A stretch of 64,000 nt of DNA from Oscillospiraceae bacterium (GCA_003512525.1 DOQG01000071.1:3033-67032), one strand, 5' to 3'. Positions 1 through 9,681 are shown, counted from the stretch's first letter. The notes: generated from the sequence alone by a model not told the origin. Translations and numbers: made by a program.

Positions 1-1
1 G

Positions 2-337
2 TCGGCGGGGTGCGCGGTGAACCTGATAGTCGCGTCGACTTATCTTTTTATGCCGGATAACGGCACGGCGGCGGCCTTTTGTGCGGTGAACCTTATAATC
101 TGCCTGTTCAATGCTCTGCCGATAGGGTACTTTGACGGAGCGGGGATACTTGAAATACTGCTGTCAAAATTTATGTCGCTCAGAGCCGCCGAAACCGTAA
201 AAAGGGTTATCGGTATAACGTTTTCAGTCGTGATTATCGCCGGCGTGATTATGTATTGCGTCAGTTGCAATAAAAGCGTTTCATTGTCGCTTATTTTCGT
301 GGTATTTTATCTCATACTCGCACAGTTCATCGGATAG
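2..337 (+). CDS. Partial M50-type site-2 protease, C-terminal part
   Basis: The frame is open from base 2, so the gene begins before the window. About 110 residues are visible. A hydrophobic segment leads into N-A-L-P-I-G-Y-F-D-G-A-G, which resembles the NxxPxxxxDG zinc-ligand motif of M50 membrane metalloproteases such as SpoIVFB; the Asp would be the third zinc ligand. Two more hydrophobic segments follow. M50 enzymes cut substrates inside the membrane, and in spore formers SpoIVFB processes pro-sigma-K. The HExxH motif would lie upstream and cannot be checked, so assignment to SpoIVFB rather than another M50 protein is an inference. Stop is TAG at 335-337. Confidence 0.6.
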   Translation, partial: SAGCAVNLIVASTYLFMPDNGTAAAFCAVNLIICLFNALPIGYFDGAGILEILLSKFMSLRAAETVKRVIGITFSVVIIAGVIMYCVSCNKSVSLSLIFVVFYLILAQFIG

Positions 338-412
338 GGCTTGCAATAAGCGGATTTATGTAGTAAAATATACTCTATAACTATAAATTTCGGAACGGAA
401 CGGAAGTTAAAA

Positions 413-2263
413 ATGCTGAAGGAAAAATTAGACAAAATTTTATTGAAGGTGCAGAAGCCGTCACGATATATCGGCGGTGAAGTCAATGCGGTCGTTAAGG
501 ACAAAAGCAAGGTAGATATACGTTTTGCTTTCTGCTTTCCCGACACTTATGATATAGGAATGTCACATCTCGGCATAAAGATACTGTATTCGCTCAAGAA
601 CAGTGTGCCCAATTACTGGTGCGAGCGTGTATTTATGCCGCTTCCCGATATGGAAGAGCAGATGAGGAAGAATGATATCCCGCTGTACGGTCTGGAAAGC
701 CTTGACCCTATCAAGGACTTTGAGTTCATCGGCTTTACGCTCCAGTATGAGCTTTGCTATACAAATATCCTGTCGATGCTTGACCTTGCGGGTGTGCCTG
801 TATACTCAAAGGACAGAAAGGATCTTTTTCCGATAGTAATGGGCGGCGGTCCTTGCGTATGTAACGCAGAGCCGATAGCGGATTTCTTTGATTTGTTCGT
901 GCTCGGAGAGGGAGAAGAGGTAAATCTCAAAATGATGCAGCTTGCCGAGAAGTTCAAGAAGAACGGCGGCACAAAGCAGGAGTATCTTGAGCAGGCGGCT
1001 CAGATAGAGGGAATCTATGTTCCTTCGCTCTATGATATAAGTTATAACGAGGACGGAACAGTAAAGGCGATAACGCCCAAGAACGGCGCTCCCGCTAAGG
1101 TAAAGAAGCAGATAATAGACGATTTTGACAAGGTCTATACTCCCGACAGCTTTGTTGTACCTTATACTCAGATAGTACACGACAGGTCGGTGGTCGAGGT
1201 GCTGAGAGGCTGTATCAGAGGTTGTCGCTTCTGTCAGGCGGGATTTATCTACCGTCCGTTCAGAGAAAAGTCCAAGGAAACCATCGTAAATCAGGTAAAA
1301 AGCCTTACCGAAACGACAGGCTATGACGAGGTGTCGCTTTCATCGTTGTCTACCAGTGACTACAGCGATATTGAGGGACTGCTGAACGATATAACCGAAT
1401 ATACGGATAAGAAGGGCGTTAATCTGTCGCTCCCGTCACTTCGTATTGACAAATTCAGCGACGAGGTCGTAAAGAAGATAAAGAGCGTCAGAAGAAGCGG
1501 ACTTACATTTGCGCCCGAGGCAGGTTCGCAGCGACTGCGTGACGTTATAAACAAGAATATCACCGAAGAAGCGATATTCAAGAGCTGCAAGATTGCCTTT
1601 GAGGGCGGATACAGCTCGGTAAAGCTGTACTTTATGCTCGGACTTCCGACAGAAACGCTTGACGACATAAAGGCGATAAAGGAGCTTGCGGACAAGATAA
1701 TCGACCTTTATTATAATACGGAGGGCAGAAGCAAGAAGGCGATAAGCATTTCAATATCGCTGTCAACATTTATACCAAAGCCGTTTACTCCGTTTGAATA
1801 CGAACCGCAGGCGACAGAGGAACAGATAAACGAAAGGCAGAAATATCTGCTTGATATAATCGGCTCAAAGGGCAGAAGACGTATCGATGTCAGCTGGAGC
1901 CACTACGACACGACTATACTTGAAGCGGTGCTCGCAAGAGGTGACAGAAAGCTGTCCGCCGTTATCTATGAGGCGTGGAAGAACGGCTGTAAGCTAGACG
2001 GTTGGAATGAATACTTCAAGCCCGAAATATGGGACGCGGCATTTGAAAAATTCGGCATAGACAAGGCATTTTATGCTAACCGTAAGCGTGAATACGATGA
2101 GATCGCTCCGTGGGAGCATATGGATATGCTGTTTGACCGCAGCTTCCTTGTCAGGGAGAATATCAAGGCGCACGAGGAAAAGACCACCGCAAACTGCCGT
2201 GAAAAGTGTGCAGGCTGCGGCATCAACAAATGCTTAGGAAGGGCTTGCTTTAAATATGAATGA
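413..2263 (+). CDS. B12-binding-type radical SAM protein (TIGR03960 family)
   Basis: 616 residues. The N-terminal third resembles a cobalamin-binding-like Rossmann domain (G-G-P-C-V-C-N-A-E-P near residue 145). It is followed by a radical SAM core with C-I-R-G-C-R-F-C (CxxxCxxC, near residue 267) that should bind a [4Fe-4S] cluster. The C-terminus has a Cys-rich stretch (C-R-E-K-C-A-G-C-G-I-N-K-C) that could hold another metal. This family is nearly always followed by the TIGR03936/DUF2344 protein, as here, where the two genes overlap by 8 bases. The substrate is not established to my knowledge. The ATG at 413 follows GGAACGGAAG-type purine-rich sequence. Confidence 0.9.
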   Translation: MLKEKLDKILLKVQKPSRYIGGEVNAVVKDKSKVDIRFAFCFPDTYDIGMSHLGIKILYSLKNSVPNYWCERVFMPLPDMEEQMRKNDIPLYGLESLDPIKDFEFIGFTLQYELCYTNILSMLDLAGVPVYSKDRKDLFPIVMGGGPCVCNAEPIADFFDLFVLGEGEEVNLKMMQLAEKFKKNGGTKQEYLEQAAQIEGIYVPSLYDISYNEDGTVKAITPKNGAPAKVKKQIIDDFDKVYTPDSFVVPYTQIVHDRSVVEVLRGCIRGCRFCQAGFIYRPFREKSKETIVNQVKSLTETTGYDEVSLSSLSTSDYSDIEGLLNDITEYTDKKGVNLSLPSLRIDKFSDEVVKKIKSVRRSGLTFAPEAGSQRLRDVINKNITEEAIFKSCKIAFEGGYSSVKLYFMLGLPTETLDDIKAIKELADKIIDLYYNTEGRSKKAISISISLSTFIPKPFTPFEYEPQATEEQINERQKYLLDIIGSKGRRRIDVSWSHYDTTILEAVLARGDRKLSAVIYEAWKNGCKLDGWNEYFKPEIWDAAFEKFGIDKAFYANRKREYDEIAPWEHMDMLFDRSFLVRENIKAHEEKTTANCREKCAGCGINKCLGRACFKYE

Positions 2264-2894
2264 GAATAATATCGCTGTCCGTCTGTTCTTTTCAAAGACG
2301 GGCAGAGCAAAATATATATCTGCACTAGACCTTATCACCTGCTTTCAGCGTGCGATAAGACGTACCGATATCCCGATATGGCACACGCAGGGCTTCAATC
2401 CGCACACTTACGTCAATGTCAATCTGCCGCTTTCGCTCGGAAGCGAGGGCGTGAATGAGTCGATGGATATCAAGCTTACCGAGCAGATAGATTTTGATAC
2501 GGTGCGTGACAAGCTCAATGCGGTTTTACCGCCGGATATCAGAATAATCAGGGCGGCATTGCCGGTAAAAAAGCACACCGAGATAGAAAAGTCGGTGTAT
2601 TCGGTAAATATCGTATGTGATTACGATAAACTTGAAGAGTTTATGAAGCTGCCGTCTGTCGAAGTTGAGAAGAAGACCAAAAAGGGCATAACCACGCTTG
2701 ATATCAAGCCGTTCACAGAGATAAAGAATTACGAACGCGGGCATTTTACTCTTATAATGCCGTCCGGTTGTGACTTTACGCTTAATCCGTCGCTTTTCTT
2801 TGACGCATTTGAGAAATTCAGCGGCGAGGAAACCGAAAGACTTGATATAGTACGAACCGGAATACTCTGTAAAGACGGCACACAGTTTGAATAA
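2256..2894 (+). CDS. TIGR03936/DUF2344 radical SAM-associated protein
   Basis: 212 residues, full length for the family. The N-terminus V-R-L-F-F-S-K-T-G-R-A-K-Y-I-S and the G-F-N-P-H motif are characteristic of DUF2344. The start overlaps the end of the radical SAM gene by 8 bases, implying translational coupling and a shared function. In some clostridia the two proteins are fused. No catalytic motif is evident, and the role is unknown. Confidence 0.88.
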   Translation: MNENNIAVRLFFSKTGRAKYISALDLITCFQRAIRRTDIPIWHTQGFNPHTYVNVNLPLSLGSEGVNESMDIKLTEQIDFDTVRDKLNAVLPPDIRIIRAALPVKKHTEIEKSVYSVNIVCDYDKLEEFMKLPSVEVEKKTKKGITTLDIKPFTEIKNYERGHFTLIMPSGCDFTLNPSLFFDAFEKFSGEETERLDIVRTGILCKDGTQFE

Positions 2895-2960
2895 ATTTAC
2901 AATTATAAGCACCTTTGTGCGAAATAAGGCGTAGTTACCGAAAAAATTAACAAAAAACTA

Positions 2961-2989
2961 TTGCAAATTTCGTATAAAGGTGCTATAAT
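2961..2989 (+). promoter_or_regulatory. Sigma-A promoter of rplS operon
   Basis: -35 TTGCAA at 2961-2966 and -10 TATAAT at 2984-2989 with a 17-bp spacer; TGC directly before the -10 gives an extended -10. It would start transcription near 2996, about 200 bases before rplS. Confidence 0.8.
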
Positions 2990-2995
2990 ATTAAA

Positions 2996-3194
2996 GCATT
3001 TGAAATCCGCTGATGGGATAATTATGCCTTTTGGTATATACTGTCAGCGTGTTTAATGCCGTTAGTGCGAAAAGCACAAAGACATTAAAACGGGTAGTCC
3101 GCTGTATTTAACGGCAAAAGTTGCCGTTATCCGTAGGCAGAAAATGCGCGGAGGATAAGCCGATACAAGAATATCCGAAAACCAGGAGGAAAAA
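2996..3194 (+). promoter_or_regulatory. Structured 5' leader of rplS (L19 leader-like)
   Basis: The untranslated leader is about 200 bases and can fold into nested helices: CAGCG 3045-3049 with CGCTG 3100-3104, TTTAATG 3052-3058 with CATTAAA 3083-3089, GTGC 3065-3068 with GCAC 3074-3077, and a separate hairpin AACGGCAA 3110-3117 with TTGCCGTT 3121-3128. Firmicutes carry an autoregulatory L19 leader RNA at this position. Equating this leader with that Rfam family is an inference from position and structure. Confidence 0.5.
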
Positions 3195-3536
3195 ATGGAC
3201 GCATTAAAACTCATTGCACAGGACAGCCTTAAGGCTGACGCACCTAAGTTCAATGTAGGTGACACAGTTAAGGTACACGTACGCATCGCCGAAGGCGACA
3301 AGTTCCGTATCCAGGTATTCGAGGGTACAGTAATTGCCAAGAAGCACGGCGGCGTAAGCGAAACTTTCACGGTAAGAAGAGTAGCTCACGGCTGCGGTAT
3401 CGAGAGAGTATTCCCTCTGCACTCACCCACAGTAGAAAAGGTTGAAGTTGTAAGAGAAGGTAAGGTTCGCAGAGCTAAGCTTTACTACCTTCGCGACAGA
3501 GTCGGTAAGGCAGCTAAGGTTAAGTCAAAGATCTAA
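3195..3536 (+). CDS. rplS: 50S ribosomal protein L19
   Basis: 113 residues, the normal L19 length. [11 protein letters not shown], the I-Q-V-F-E-G block and R-V-F-P-L-H-S-P near residue 75 are diagnostic. L19 sits at the 30S-50S interface. The RBS is AGGAGG at 3184-3189. It heads the conserved run rplS-lepB-rbgA-rnhB-yraN. Confidence 0.98.
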   Translation: MDALKLIAQDSLKADAPKFNVGDTVKVHVRIAEGDKFRIQVFEGTVIAKKHGGVSETFTVRRVAHGCGIERVFPLHSPTVEKVEVVREGKVRRAKLYYLRDRVGKAAKVKSKI

Positions 3537-3556
3537 GACCTTACATCATTTCCTCA

Positions 3557-3608
3557 TCGAATTTTCAAGGCAGTGGCGATATGCCACTGCATAAATTCGA
3601 TATTTTGT
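3557..3608 (+). terminator. Two-part hairpin after rplS
   Basis: Outer arms TCGAATTT (3557-3564) and AAATTCGA (3593-3600) enclose a perfect 8-bp inner stem GCAGTGGC (3570-3577)/GCCACTGC (3583-3590). A T-rich stretch (TATTTTGTTTT) follows. It probably terminates or attenuates between rplS and lepB, allowing more L19 than downstream products. Confidence 0.6.
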
Positions 3609-3624
3609 TTTGAAGGGACGCACT

Positions 3625-4224
3625 ATGGAAGAAAAGATCACAACGGAAAATGAAAATAACGGCACTGCTGATAAGAAAAATTTTTTCGCCGATATGTTCG
3701 ACTGGATGTGCAGTATTTTTTCAGCCATATTGTGCTTTATTGTAATATTCACACTGTTTGCCCGTGTTATTACGGTCGACGGCGAATCGATGGTTCCGAC
3801 ACTTCAAAATCAACAAAGACTTATTGTGTCGGATATGTTCTATACTCCGCAGTACGGAGATATCGTCATACTTTATGCGGATAAGCTGGCAAATGAAGCA
3901 ACGCGGAGCTACGGAAAGCCGATAGTCAAGAGAGTTATCGGTCTGCCGGGAGATAAGATCAAAATAGATTTTGTTAACGGCATTGTATACAGAAACGGTG
4001 AAGCGCTGACAGAGGAGTACACAAATACTCCGACCAATCTTCCCGAAAACTTCCCCATAAACGGTGAAATCACGGTTGAAGAGGGAAAGGTATTCGTACT
4101 GGGCGATAACAGAAATAACTCAAAGGACAGCAGAAGCAATGATGTTGGACAGGTCGATATGCGTTATATAATGGGTAAGGCGTATTTAAGGATCTGGCCT
4201 TTGAACGCATTGGGAACGGTATAA
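3625..4224 (+). CDS. lepB: Signal peptidase I
   Basis: About 199 residues from ATG 3625, preferred over an upstream in-frame TTG (3610) because GAAGGGA lies at 3612-3618. One membrane segment near residues 30-50 is followed by the catalytic Ser motif G-E-S-M-V-P-T and the general-base Lys motif K-R-V-I-G-L-P-G-D. The later G-D-N-R-N-N-S-K-D-S-R block is the conserved box E. The enzyme removes signal peptides on the outer membrane face. It is typical of the short single-helix Gram-positive (SipS-type) enzymes. Confidence 0.96.
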   Translation: MEEKITTENENNGTADKKNFFADMFDWMCSIFSAILCFIVIFTLFARVITVDGESMVPTLQNQQRLIVSDMFYTPQYGDIVILYADKLANEATRSYGKPIVKRVIGLPGDKIKIDFVNGIVYRNGEALTEEYTNTPTNLPENFPINGEITVEEGKVFVLGDNRNNSKDSRSNDVGQVDMRYIMGKAYLRIWPLNALGTV

Positions 4225-4235
4225 ACGGAGGGGCG

Positions 4236-5084
4236 ATGGCACAGGTATCCAATATACAGTGGTTTCCGGGTCATATGACCAAAACCAAGCGACAGATAGA
4301 AGCAAGCTTAAAGCTTGTTGACGCTGTTGCCGAAATAGTAGACGCAAGAATACCCGAATCCAGCAGAAACCCCGTTATCAGCGATATAACAGGTTCTAAA
4401 CCGAGGATTATCCTGCTTAACAAATGCGATTATGCCGATGAAAAGGTTACTGCCGAGTGGCAGAAATATTACACGGCTCAGGGCTATAAGGCTATGATAT
4501 GCGACTGCAGGAGCGGAAAGGGTGTAAAAGCGTTTACGCCAAACGTCAAAAATCTGCTCTCCGACCTTCTTGCCAAACGCAAGGCGAAAGGCATTGTGGG
4601 TCAGTCGCTGAGAGTTATGGTAGTAGGAATACCGAATGTCGGTAAATCTTCTTTTATAAACAGAATTTCAAAGGCGGGCAAAACCAAGGTCGAGGACAGA
4701 CCCGGTGTTACAAGAGGTGCACAGTGGGTATCTCTTGACAAGGAGCTTGAACTGCTCGATACTCCGGGAATACTCTGGCCGAAGTTTGATGACCAGCAGG
4801 TGGCGATAAAGCTCGGTTATACGGGTGCCATCAAGGACGATGTAATGGATGTCTGTGAGCTTGCGGACAGTCTGCTAGGTTTTTTGTGGGAAAACTACAA
4901 GGGAAACGTTATCGCACGTTACAAACTTGACGAGAACACAGAGCGCCCCGACATTGAAATGATAGCAAGAAAACGTGGAATGCTTATTTCGGGCGGCGAG
5001 CCTGATATAGAAAGAGCGGCGGCGGCTGTACTCGATGAATTCAGGAGTGGTAAACTTGGCAGGATCTCTCTCGAAAGACCTTGA
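4236..5084 (+). CDS. rbgA: Ribosome biogenesis GTPase A
   Basis: 282 residues. This is a circularly permuted GTPase: G4 N-K-C-D near residue 61 precedes G1 G-I-P-N-V-G-K-S-S near residue 132 and G3 D-T-P-G. The N-terminal W-F-P-G-H-M-T-K motif is the RbgA/YlqF signature. RbgA is required for late 50S assembly (L16 incorporation in Bacillus). It lies 11 bases after lepB in a conserved cluster. Confidence 0.96.
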   Translation: MAQVSNIQWFPGHMTKTKRQIEASLKLVDAVAEIVDARIPESSRNPVISDITGSKPRIILLNKCDYADEKVTAEWQKYYTAQGYKAMICDCRSGKGVKAFTPNVKNLLSDLLAKRKAKGIVGQSLRVMVVGIPNVGKSSFINRISKAGKTKVEDRPGVTRGAQWVSLDKELELLDTPGILWPKFDDQQVAIKLGYTGAIKDDVMDVCELADSLLGFLWENYKGNVIARYKLDENTERPDIEMIARKRGMLISGGEPDIERAAAAVLDEFRSGKLGRISLERP

Positions 5085-5706
5085 GGAAAAGAAGGATCTG
5101 TTCCTTTATGATAAAGAAGCGAGAAATGAATACGGCGTTATCTGCGGTATTGACGAAGCGGGCAGAGGACCGCTTGCCGGTGATGTTTATGCGGCGGCAG
5201 TGATACTCCCCGATGATATCGTGATTGAAGGAATAAATGACAGCAAGAAGCTAACTGAGAAGAAGCGCGAGGCGCTGTTTGATGTGATCTGCGATAAAGC
5301 CGTAAGCTACTGTATCGCAACCGCATCTGTCGAAGAGATCGACAGTATAAATATACTTAATGCCGCTATGCTCGCTATGAAAAGAGCATACGAGGGACTT
5401 TCGGTAAAGCCTGATACAGCGCTTATTGACGGCAATAAGACACCGGGGCTTGATATTCCGGAAAAGGCGATCGTCAAGGGAGATGCGACAAGTGCATCAA
5501 TAGCGGCGGCATCAATACTTGCAAAGGTAGCGCGTGACCGCTATATGAAAGAGCTTGCAGAAAAATATCCGCAGTATATGTTCCAAAAGCATAAAGGCTA
5601 CGGTACAAAGCTCCACTATGAAATGCTTGACAAATACGGGGCAAGTGATATCCACCGTAAGAGCTTTCTGGTGAAATATTTCAAGGCAAAAAATGCAGGC
5701 GAATAA
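5056..5706 (+). CDS. rnhB: Ribonuclease HII
   Basis: About 216 residues. The G-I-D-E-A-G-R-G-P-L-A-G motif holds the first catalytic Asp/Glu; A-L-I-D-G-N supplies another Asp. The enzyme cuts the RNA strand of RNA-DNA hybrids, including single ribonucleotides. I place the start at TTG 5056 because AGGAG at 5043-5047 lies 8 bases before it. An in-frame ATG at 5035 has no visible RBS. Either way the 5' end overlaps rbgA. Confidence 0.95.
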   Translation: MAGSLSKDLEEKKDLFLYDKEARNEYGVICGIDEAGRGPLAGDVYAAAVILPDDIVIEGINDSKKLTEKKREALFDVICDKAVSYCIATASVEEIDSINILNAAMLAMKRAYEGLSVKPDTALIDGNKTPGLDIPEKAIVKGDATSASIAAASILAKVARDRYMKELAEKYPQYMFQKHKGYGTKLHYEMLDKYGASDIHRKSFLVKYFKAKNAGE

Positions 5707-6091
5707 CGAAAAAGCCGTAAAAGGCAGACTGGGTGAGGATTTCACCGCGGACTATCTTGAAAAACACGGCTACAGTATAATAGAAAGAAATTACCGCAGA
5801 CCCTGCGGAGAGATAGATATTATTGCTACGAAAGGCGATATATTGGCTTTTGTTGAAGTGAAAACACGGAAGTACAGAAGTCTTGTAAGCGGGGCGGAAG
5901 CGGTAGGATATAAGAAAAAAGGCAGGATAATCGAAACTGCCGATATATTTCTTGCCGGATACGGCGAAGAAAAAATTATCCGCTATGATATAGCGGAGGT
6001 AACTGTTTCATCCGGTACTGCTGTGCGGGTCATAGATTTTAAGTATTACGAGGACGCATTCGACACTACCGGTTACGAAACACAATTTTAA
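5693..6091 (+). CDS. yraN: YraN family (UPF0102) endonuclease-like protein
   Basis: 132 residues. G-E-I-D-I-I-A followed by V-E-V-K-T-R is the PD-(D/E)XK-like core of UPF0102 (E..D..ExK). The 14-base overlap with rnhB and the order rnhB-yraN are widespread. The cellular role is not well defined; predicted nuclease. Confidence 0.93.
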   Translation: MQANNEKAVKGRLGEDFTADYLEKHGYSIIERNYRRPCGEIDIIATKGDILAFVEVKTRKYRSLVSGAEAVGYKKKGRIIETADIFLAGYGEEKIIRYDIAEVTVSSGTAVRVIDFKYYEDAFDTTGYETQF

Positions 6092-6109
6092 CAAAGAAGG
6101 ATGTTTGTT

Positions 6110-7603
6110 ATGAATTACAAAAGCACCAGAGATGTCAAGGTAAATGTACCGAGCGCTTATGCTATCTCACAGGGACTTTCTGCCGATGGCGGACTTTTTG
6201 TGCCTGATAGTCTTCCCAAGCTTTCCGAAGAGAAAATAATGTCGCTTTGTGATATGTCGTATGCCGAAAGAGCGTATGAGATATTCAAGCTCTTCCTTAC
6301 AGATTTTACTGATGATGAGATAAAGCACTGCGTAAACGGCGCTTACAACGATAGGAATTTTGCTACCGACAATATTGCTGAAATTTCTCACCTTATACCC
6401 GGTACATACATTCTTGAGCTGTGGCATGGACCTACCTGCGCTTTCAAGGATATGGCGCTTCAAATTCTTCCTTATCTGCTCACAACTTCCGCAAAGAAGA
6501 CAATTGACGGAAAGAAGATATCTATCCTCGTTGCTACAAGCGGCGATACAGGCAAAGCCGCTCTTGAAGGCTTCAAGGACGTTGACGGTACTTCAATAAT
6601 GGTATTCTACCCTGAGGACGGCGTAAGCAATATGCAGAAGCGTCAGATGACAACTCAGGAGGGAAGCAACGTAAACGTTTGTGCTGTTGTCGGCAACTTT
6701 GACGACTGCCAGAGCGGCGTTAAGCAGATATTCACTGATAAGGCTGTAATTGCCGAGCTTGAAAAGGCTAATACGGTATTCTCAAGCGCAAACTCCATCA
6801 ACTGGGGCAGACTTGCTCCCCAGATAATTTACTACGTTTCTTCTTATGTACAGCTCGTCAAGGACGGCGAACTGAAATACGGCGAGAAGCTCAACGTTGT
6901 AGTTCCTACAGGTAACTTCGGTAACATACTTGCCGCATATTACGCTAAGCAGATGGGTATCCCGATAGGCAAGCTGATATGTGCGTCAAACGCCAACAAC
7001 GTACTTACCGACTTTATAAACACAGGTATCTATGACAGAAACAGAAAGTTCTACACAACTGTTTCTCCCTCTATGGATATCCTTATTTCAAGCAACCTCG
7101 AAAGACTGCTGTATCACCTCACAGGTGAAGACGACAAGCTGATTAACGAATGGTTCACAGCTCTTAAGACAAGCGGCAGATACGAGGTAAATGAAAGCGT
7201 AAAGGCTGCTATCAAGGAAAACTTCTATGCAGGCTGCTGCAACGATGAGGAAACAAAGGGTGCTATCAAGGAAGTATTCGGCGAATACAGCTACCTTATG
7301 GATACTCACACTGCCGTTGCTTACAAGGTATATGAGGATTACAAGAAGAAGACAGGCGACAACACAAAGACTCTTATCGCTTCTACTGCTAACCCCTACA
7401 AGTTCGGCTTTGCTGTATACGATGCGCTGGGCGGCGAAACCGAGGGTGTTGACGAGTTTGAGCTTATCGGCAAGCTTGAAAAGCTGACTAAGACAACTTG
7501 CCCCAAGGCGCTTTCCGATACAAAGAACAAGCCTGTAAGATTTACAGGTTCAATAAAGCCCGAAGAAATGTCAAAGGCAGTTCTCGAATTTATAAACAAG
7601 TAA
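6110..7603 (+). CDS. thrC: Threonine synthase
   Basis: 497 residues from ATG 6110; AAGAAGG at 6094-6100 makes this better than ATG 6101, which abuts the RBS. C-A-F-K-D-M-A carries the PLP Schiff-base Lys; A-T-S-G-D-T-G-K-A is the phosphate-binding loop. It converts O-phosphohomoserine to threonine in the cytoplasm. The length fits the long ThrC class. Codon use is strongly biased towards the set seen in ribosomal genes, suggesting high expression. Confidence 0.96.
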   Translation: MNYKSTRDVKVNVPSAYAISQGLSADGGLFVPDSLPKLSEEKIMSLCDMSYAERAYEIFKLFLTDFTDDEIKHCVNGAYNDRNFATDNIAEISHLIPGTYILELWHGPTCAFKDMALQILPYLLTTSAKKTIDGKKISILVATSGDTGKAALEGFKDVDGTSIMVFYPEDGVSNMQKRQMTTQEGSNVNVCAVVGNFDDCQSGVKQIFTDKAVIAELEKANTVFSSANSINWGRLAPQIIYYVSSYVQLVKDGELKYGEKLNVVVPTGNFGNILAAYYAKQMGIPIGKLICASNANNVLTDFINTGIYDRNRKFYTTVSPSMDILISSNLERLLYHLTGEDDKLINEWFTALKTSGRYEVNESVKAAIKENFYAGCCNDEETKGAIKEVFGEYSYLMDTHTAVAYKVYEDYKKKTGDNTKTLIASTANPYKFGFAVYDALGGETEGVDEFELIGKLEKLTKTTCPKALSDTKNKPVRFTGSIKPEEMSKAVLEFINK

Positions 7604-7618
7604 TTAAGGAGCGTTTAT

Positions 7619-8314
7619 TTGAAAGTATACACAATGGGTGATCTTCATCTGCCGTTCGGCAGACCAAAGCCGATGGATATTTTCGGTGGCTGGGAAAATT
7701 ACACCGAGCGCATTGAAAAGAACTGGAACAGTATAGTCGGTGAAGATGATTGCGTTGTTATACCCGGTGATCTTTGCTGGGCTATGTCGCTGGAGGAGGC
7801 ACTTCCTGATTTTGAGTTTGTAAGTAAAAAACTACACGGCAGGAAGATAATCTCAAAGGGCAACCACGATTACTGGTGGACTACACTTAACAAAATGAAC
7901 AGCTTTTTACAGTCAAACGATTTCCACAATATCAGGATAATGCACAACAACGCGTTCAGCGAATGCGGCATAGCGATATGTGGAACAAGAGGCTGGATAA
8001 ATGATGACGGAGAGGCGCAGGACGCAAAGGTTCTTGCGCGTGAAGCTGGCAGACTGGAGATGTCGCTTCAATCCGCAATATCGACAGGTCTTGAACCTGT
8101 TGTGTTTATACATTACCCGCCGATATACGGCAGTGAGCACAATGACTACATTCTTGATGTAATGTCAAGGTATCCAGTGAAGCGTTGCTTCTATGGTCAC
8201 GTTCACAGCGCTCCGTGTTTTCCTAAAGCGTTTCAGGGAGTGAAGGACGGAATTACCTACAGAATGGTGTCGGCTGACTATGTTAAATTTACACCTGTAC
8301 TTGTGCAGGAATAA
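7619..8314 (+). CDS. Calcineurin-like metallophosphoesterase
   Basis: 231 residues. Metal-ligand motifs appear in the usual order: G-D-L-H (N-terminus), G-D-L-C-W-A, G-N-H-D-Y-W-W, V-F-I-H-Y-P-P and G-H-V-H. The start is TTG 7619 with AAGGAG at 7606-7611. No signal peptide is seen, so it is cytoplasmic. Substrate unknown. It sits 15 bases after thrC. Confidence 0.9.
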   Translation: MKVYTMGDLHLPFGRPKPMDIFGGWENYTERIEKNWNSIVGEDDCVVIPGDLCWAMSLEEALPDFEFVSKKLHGRKIISKGNHDYWWTTLNKMNSFLQSNDFHNIRIMHNNAFSECGIAICGTRGWINDDGEAQDAKVLAREAGRLEMSLQSAISTGLEPVVFIHYPPIYGSEHNDYILDVMSRYPVKRCFYGHVHSAPCFPKAFQGVKDGITYRMVSADYVKFTPVLVQE

Positions 8315-8371
8315 AATACAATAATACGCATCGCCGTATACAAGGCTTTGCAAAAACGGAGGATTTTTCAA

Positions 8372-9664
8372 ATGGAGATCATTTCAAACAACAAGACCGC
8401 TACAAATACGGTAGAGGTAGAATTCAAGGCAACAGCCGAAGAATTTGAGCAGGCAGTACAGGCAGCTTATTTGAAGAAGAAAAAGAACATCAACGTTCCC
8501 GGCTTCAGAAAGGGTAAGGCACCCCGTAAGATAATAGAGGCTGAGTACGGCGAGGGTGTTTTCTATGAAGATGCGGTAAACGGTATGTACCAGAAGAGCG
8601 TTGCCGAGGTTATCGACGAGCTCAAGCTTGAAGTCGTTGATATGCCCAATATCGAAGTAACAGATGTAAGCAAGGAGAACGGTGTTTCTTTCAAGGCTAC
8701 ATTCACAACAAAGCCCGAGGTAGAAGTTAAGGACTATAAGGGTATAAAGGTAACCAAGACTGTCAAGACTGTAACTGACGAAGATGTTGCAAACGAACTC
8801 AAGAGATATCAGGAGAAGGACGCAAGAATAATCGACGTTACAGACAGAGCGCTTCAGAAGGGCGATACAGCAGTATTTGACTTTGAAGGCTTCGTAGACG
8901 GTCAGCCTTTTGAGGGTGGCAAGGCAGAACACTTCTCACTCGAGATCGGCAGCGGTCAGTTTATCCCCGGCTTTGAGGACGGTATGGTAGGTCACAACAT
9001 TGACGAAGAGTTTGATGTTAATGTTACATTCCCCGAGAACTACAACGCCGAGAACTTAAAGGGCAAGCCCGCAGTATTCAAGTGCAAGATCCACGAGATC
9101 AAGGCTAAGGAATATGCAGAGCTTGACGATGAATTTGCAAAGGACGTAAGCGATTTCGATACGCTTGACGAATTTAAGGCTGACATCAGAGCTAAGCTTG
9201 AAGAGAGCGCTAAGAATGCCGCTGACACAAAGCTTGACGCAGATATCACAGACGCTGTTATCGAGAAGCTTGAGGGCGAGATCCCCGATGCTATGATAAA
9301 CAACCGTGTTGACGACCTCGTTCGTGACTGGGAATACAGAAACAGATACCAGGGTATCACAATAGCCGATTATCTGAAGTTCACAAACACAACTATCGAG
9401 CAGTTCAAGGAGAACTTCAAAGAGCCCGCCGCAAAGCAGGTTAAGCTCAGACTCGCTCTTGAGAAGATCGCTCAGATAGAGAACGTTAGCGTTACAGACG
9501 AGGACGTTGAGAAGGAATACGCTGAGATGGCTGAAAACTACAAGATGGAGCTTGATAAGGTAAAGGCTCTTGTTGCTGAGGACGCACTCAGAAAGGATCT
9601 TGAGGTTGAAAAGGCATTCGACATCGTTCGCGAGAGTGCAGACGTAACCGAAGTTACTGAATAA
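8372..9664 (+). CDS. tig: Trigger factor (ribosome-bound chaperone and prolyl isomerase)
   Basis: 430 residues from ATG 8372 (CGGAGGA at 8357-8363; an upstream in-frame TTG is ignored). The ribosome-docking signature G-F-R-K-G-K-A-P is near residue 42, an FKBP-type domain spans about 150-240, and a long helical C-terminal chaperone domain follows. It binds nascent chains at L23. tig-clpP-clpX is a classical order. Confidence 0.97.
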   Translation: MEIISNNKTATNTVEVEFKATAEEFEQAVQAAYLKKKKNINVPGFRKGKAPRKIIEAEYGEGVFYEDAVNGMYQKSVAEVIDELKLEVVDMPNIEVTDVSKENGVSFKATFTTKPEVEVKDYKGIKVTKTVKTVTDEDVANELKRYQEKDARIIDVTDRALQKGDTAVFDFEGFVDGQPFEGGKAEHFSLEIGSGQFIPGFEDGMVGHNIDEEFDVNVTFPENYNAENLKGKPAVFKCKIHEIKAKEYAELDDEFAKDVSDFDTLDEFKADIRAKLEESAKNAADTKLDADITDAVIEKLEGEIPDAMINNRVDDLVRDWEYRNRYQGITIADYLKFTNTTIEQFKENFKEPAAKQVKLRLALEKIAQIENVSVTDEDVEKEYAEMAENYKMELDKVKALVAEDALRKDLEVEKAFDIVRESADVTEVTE

Positions 9665-9681
9665 TTTAGTTTTACAATCGG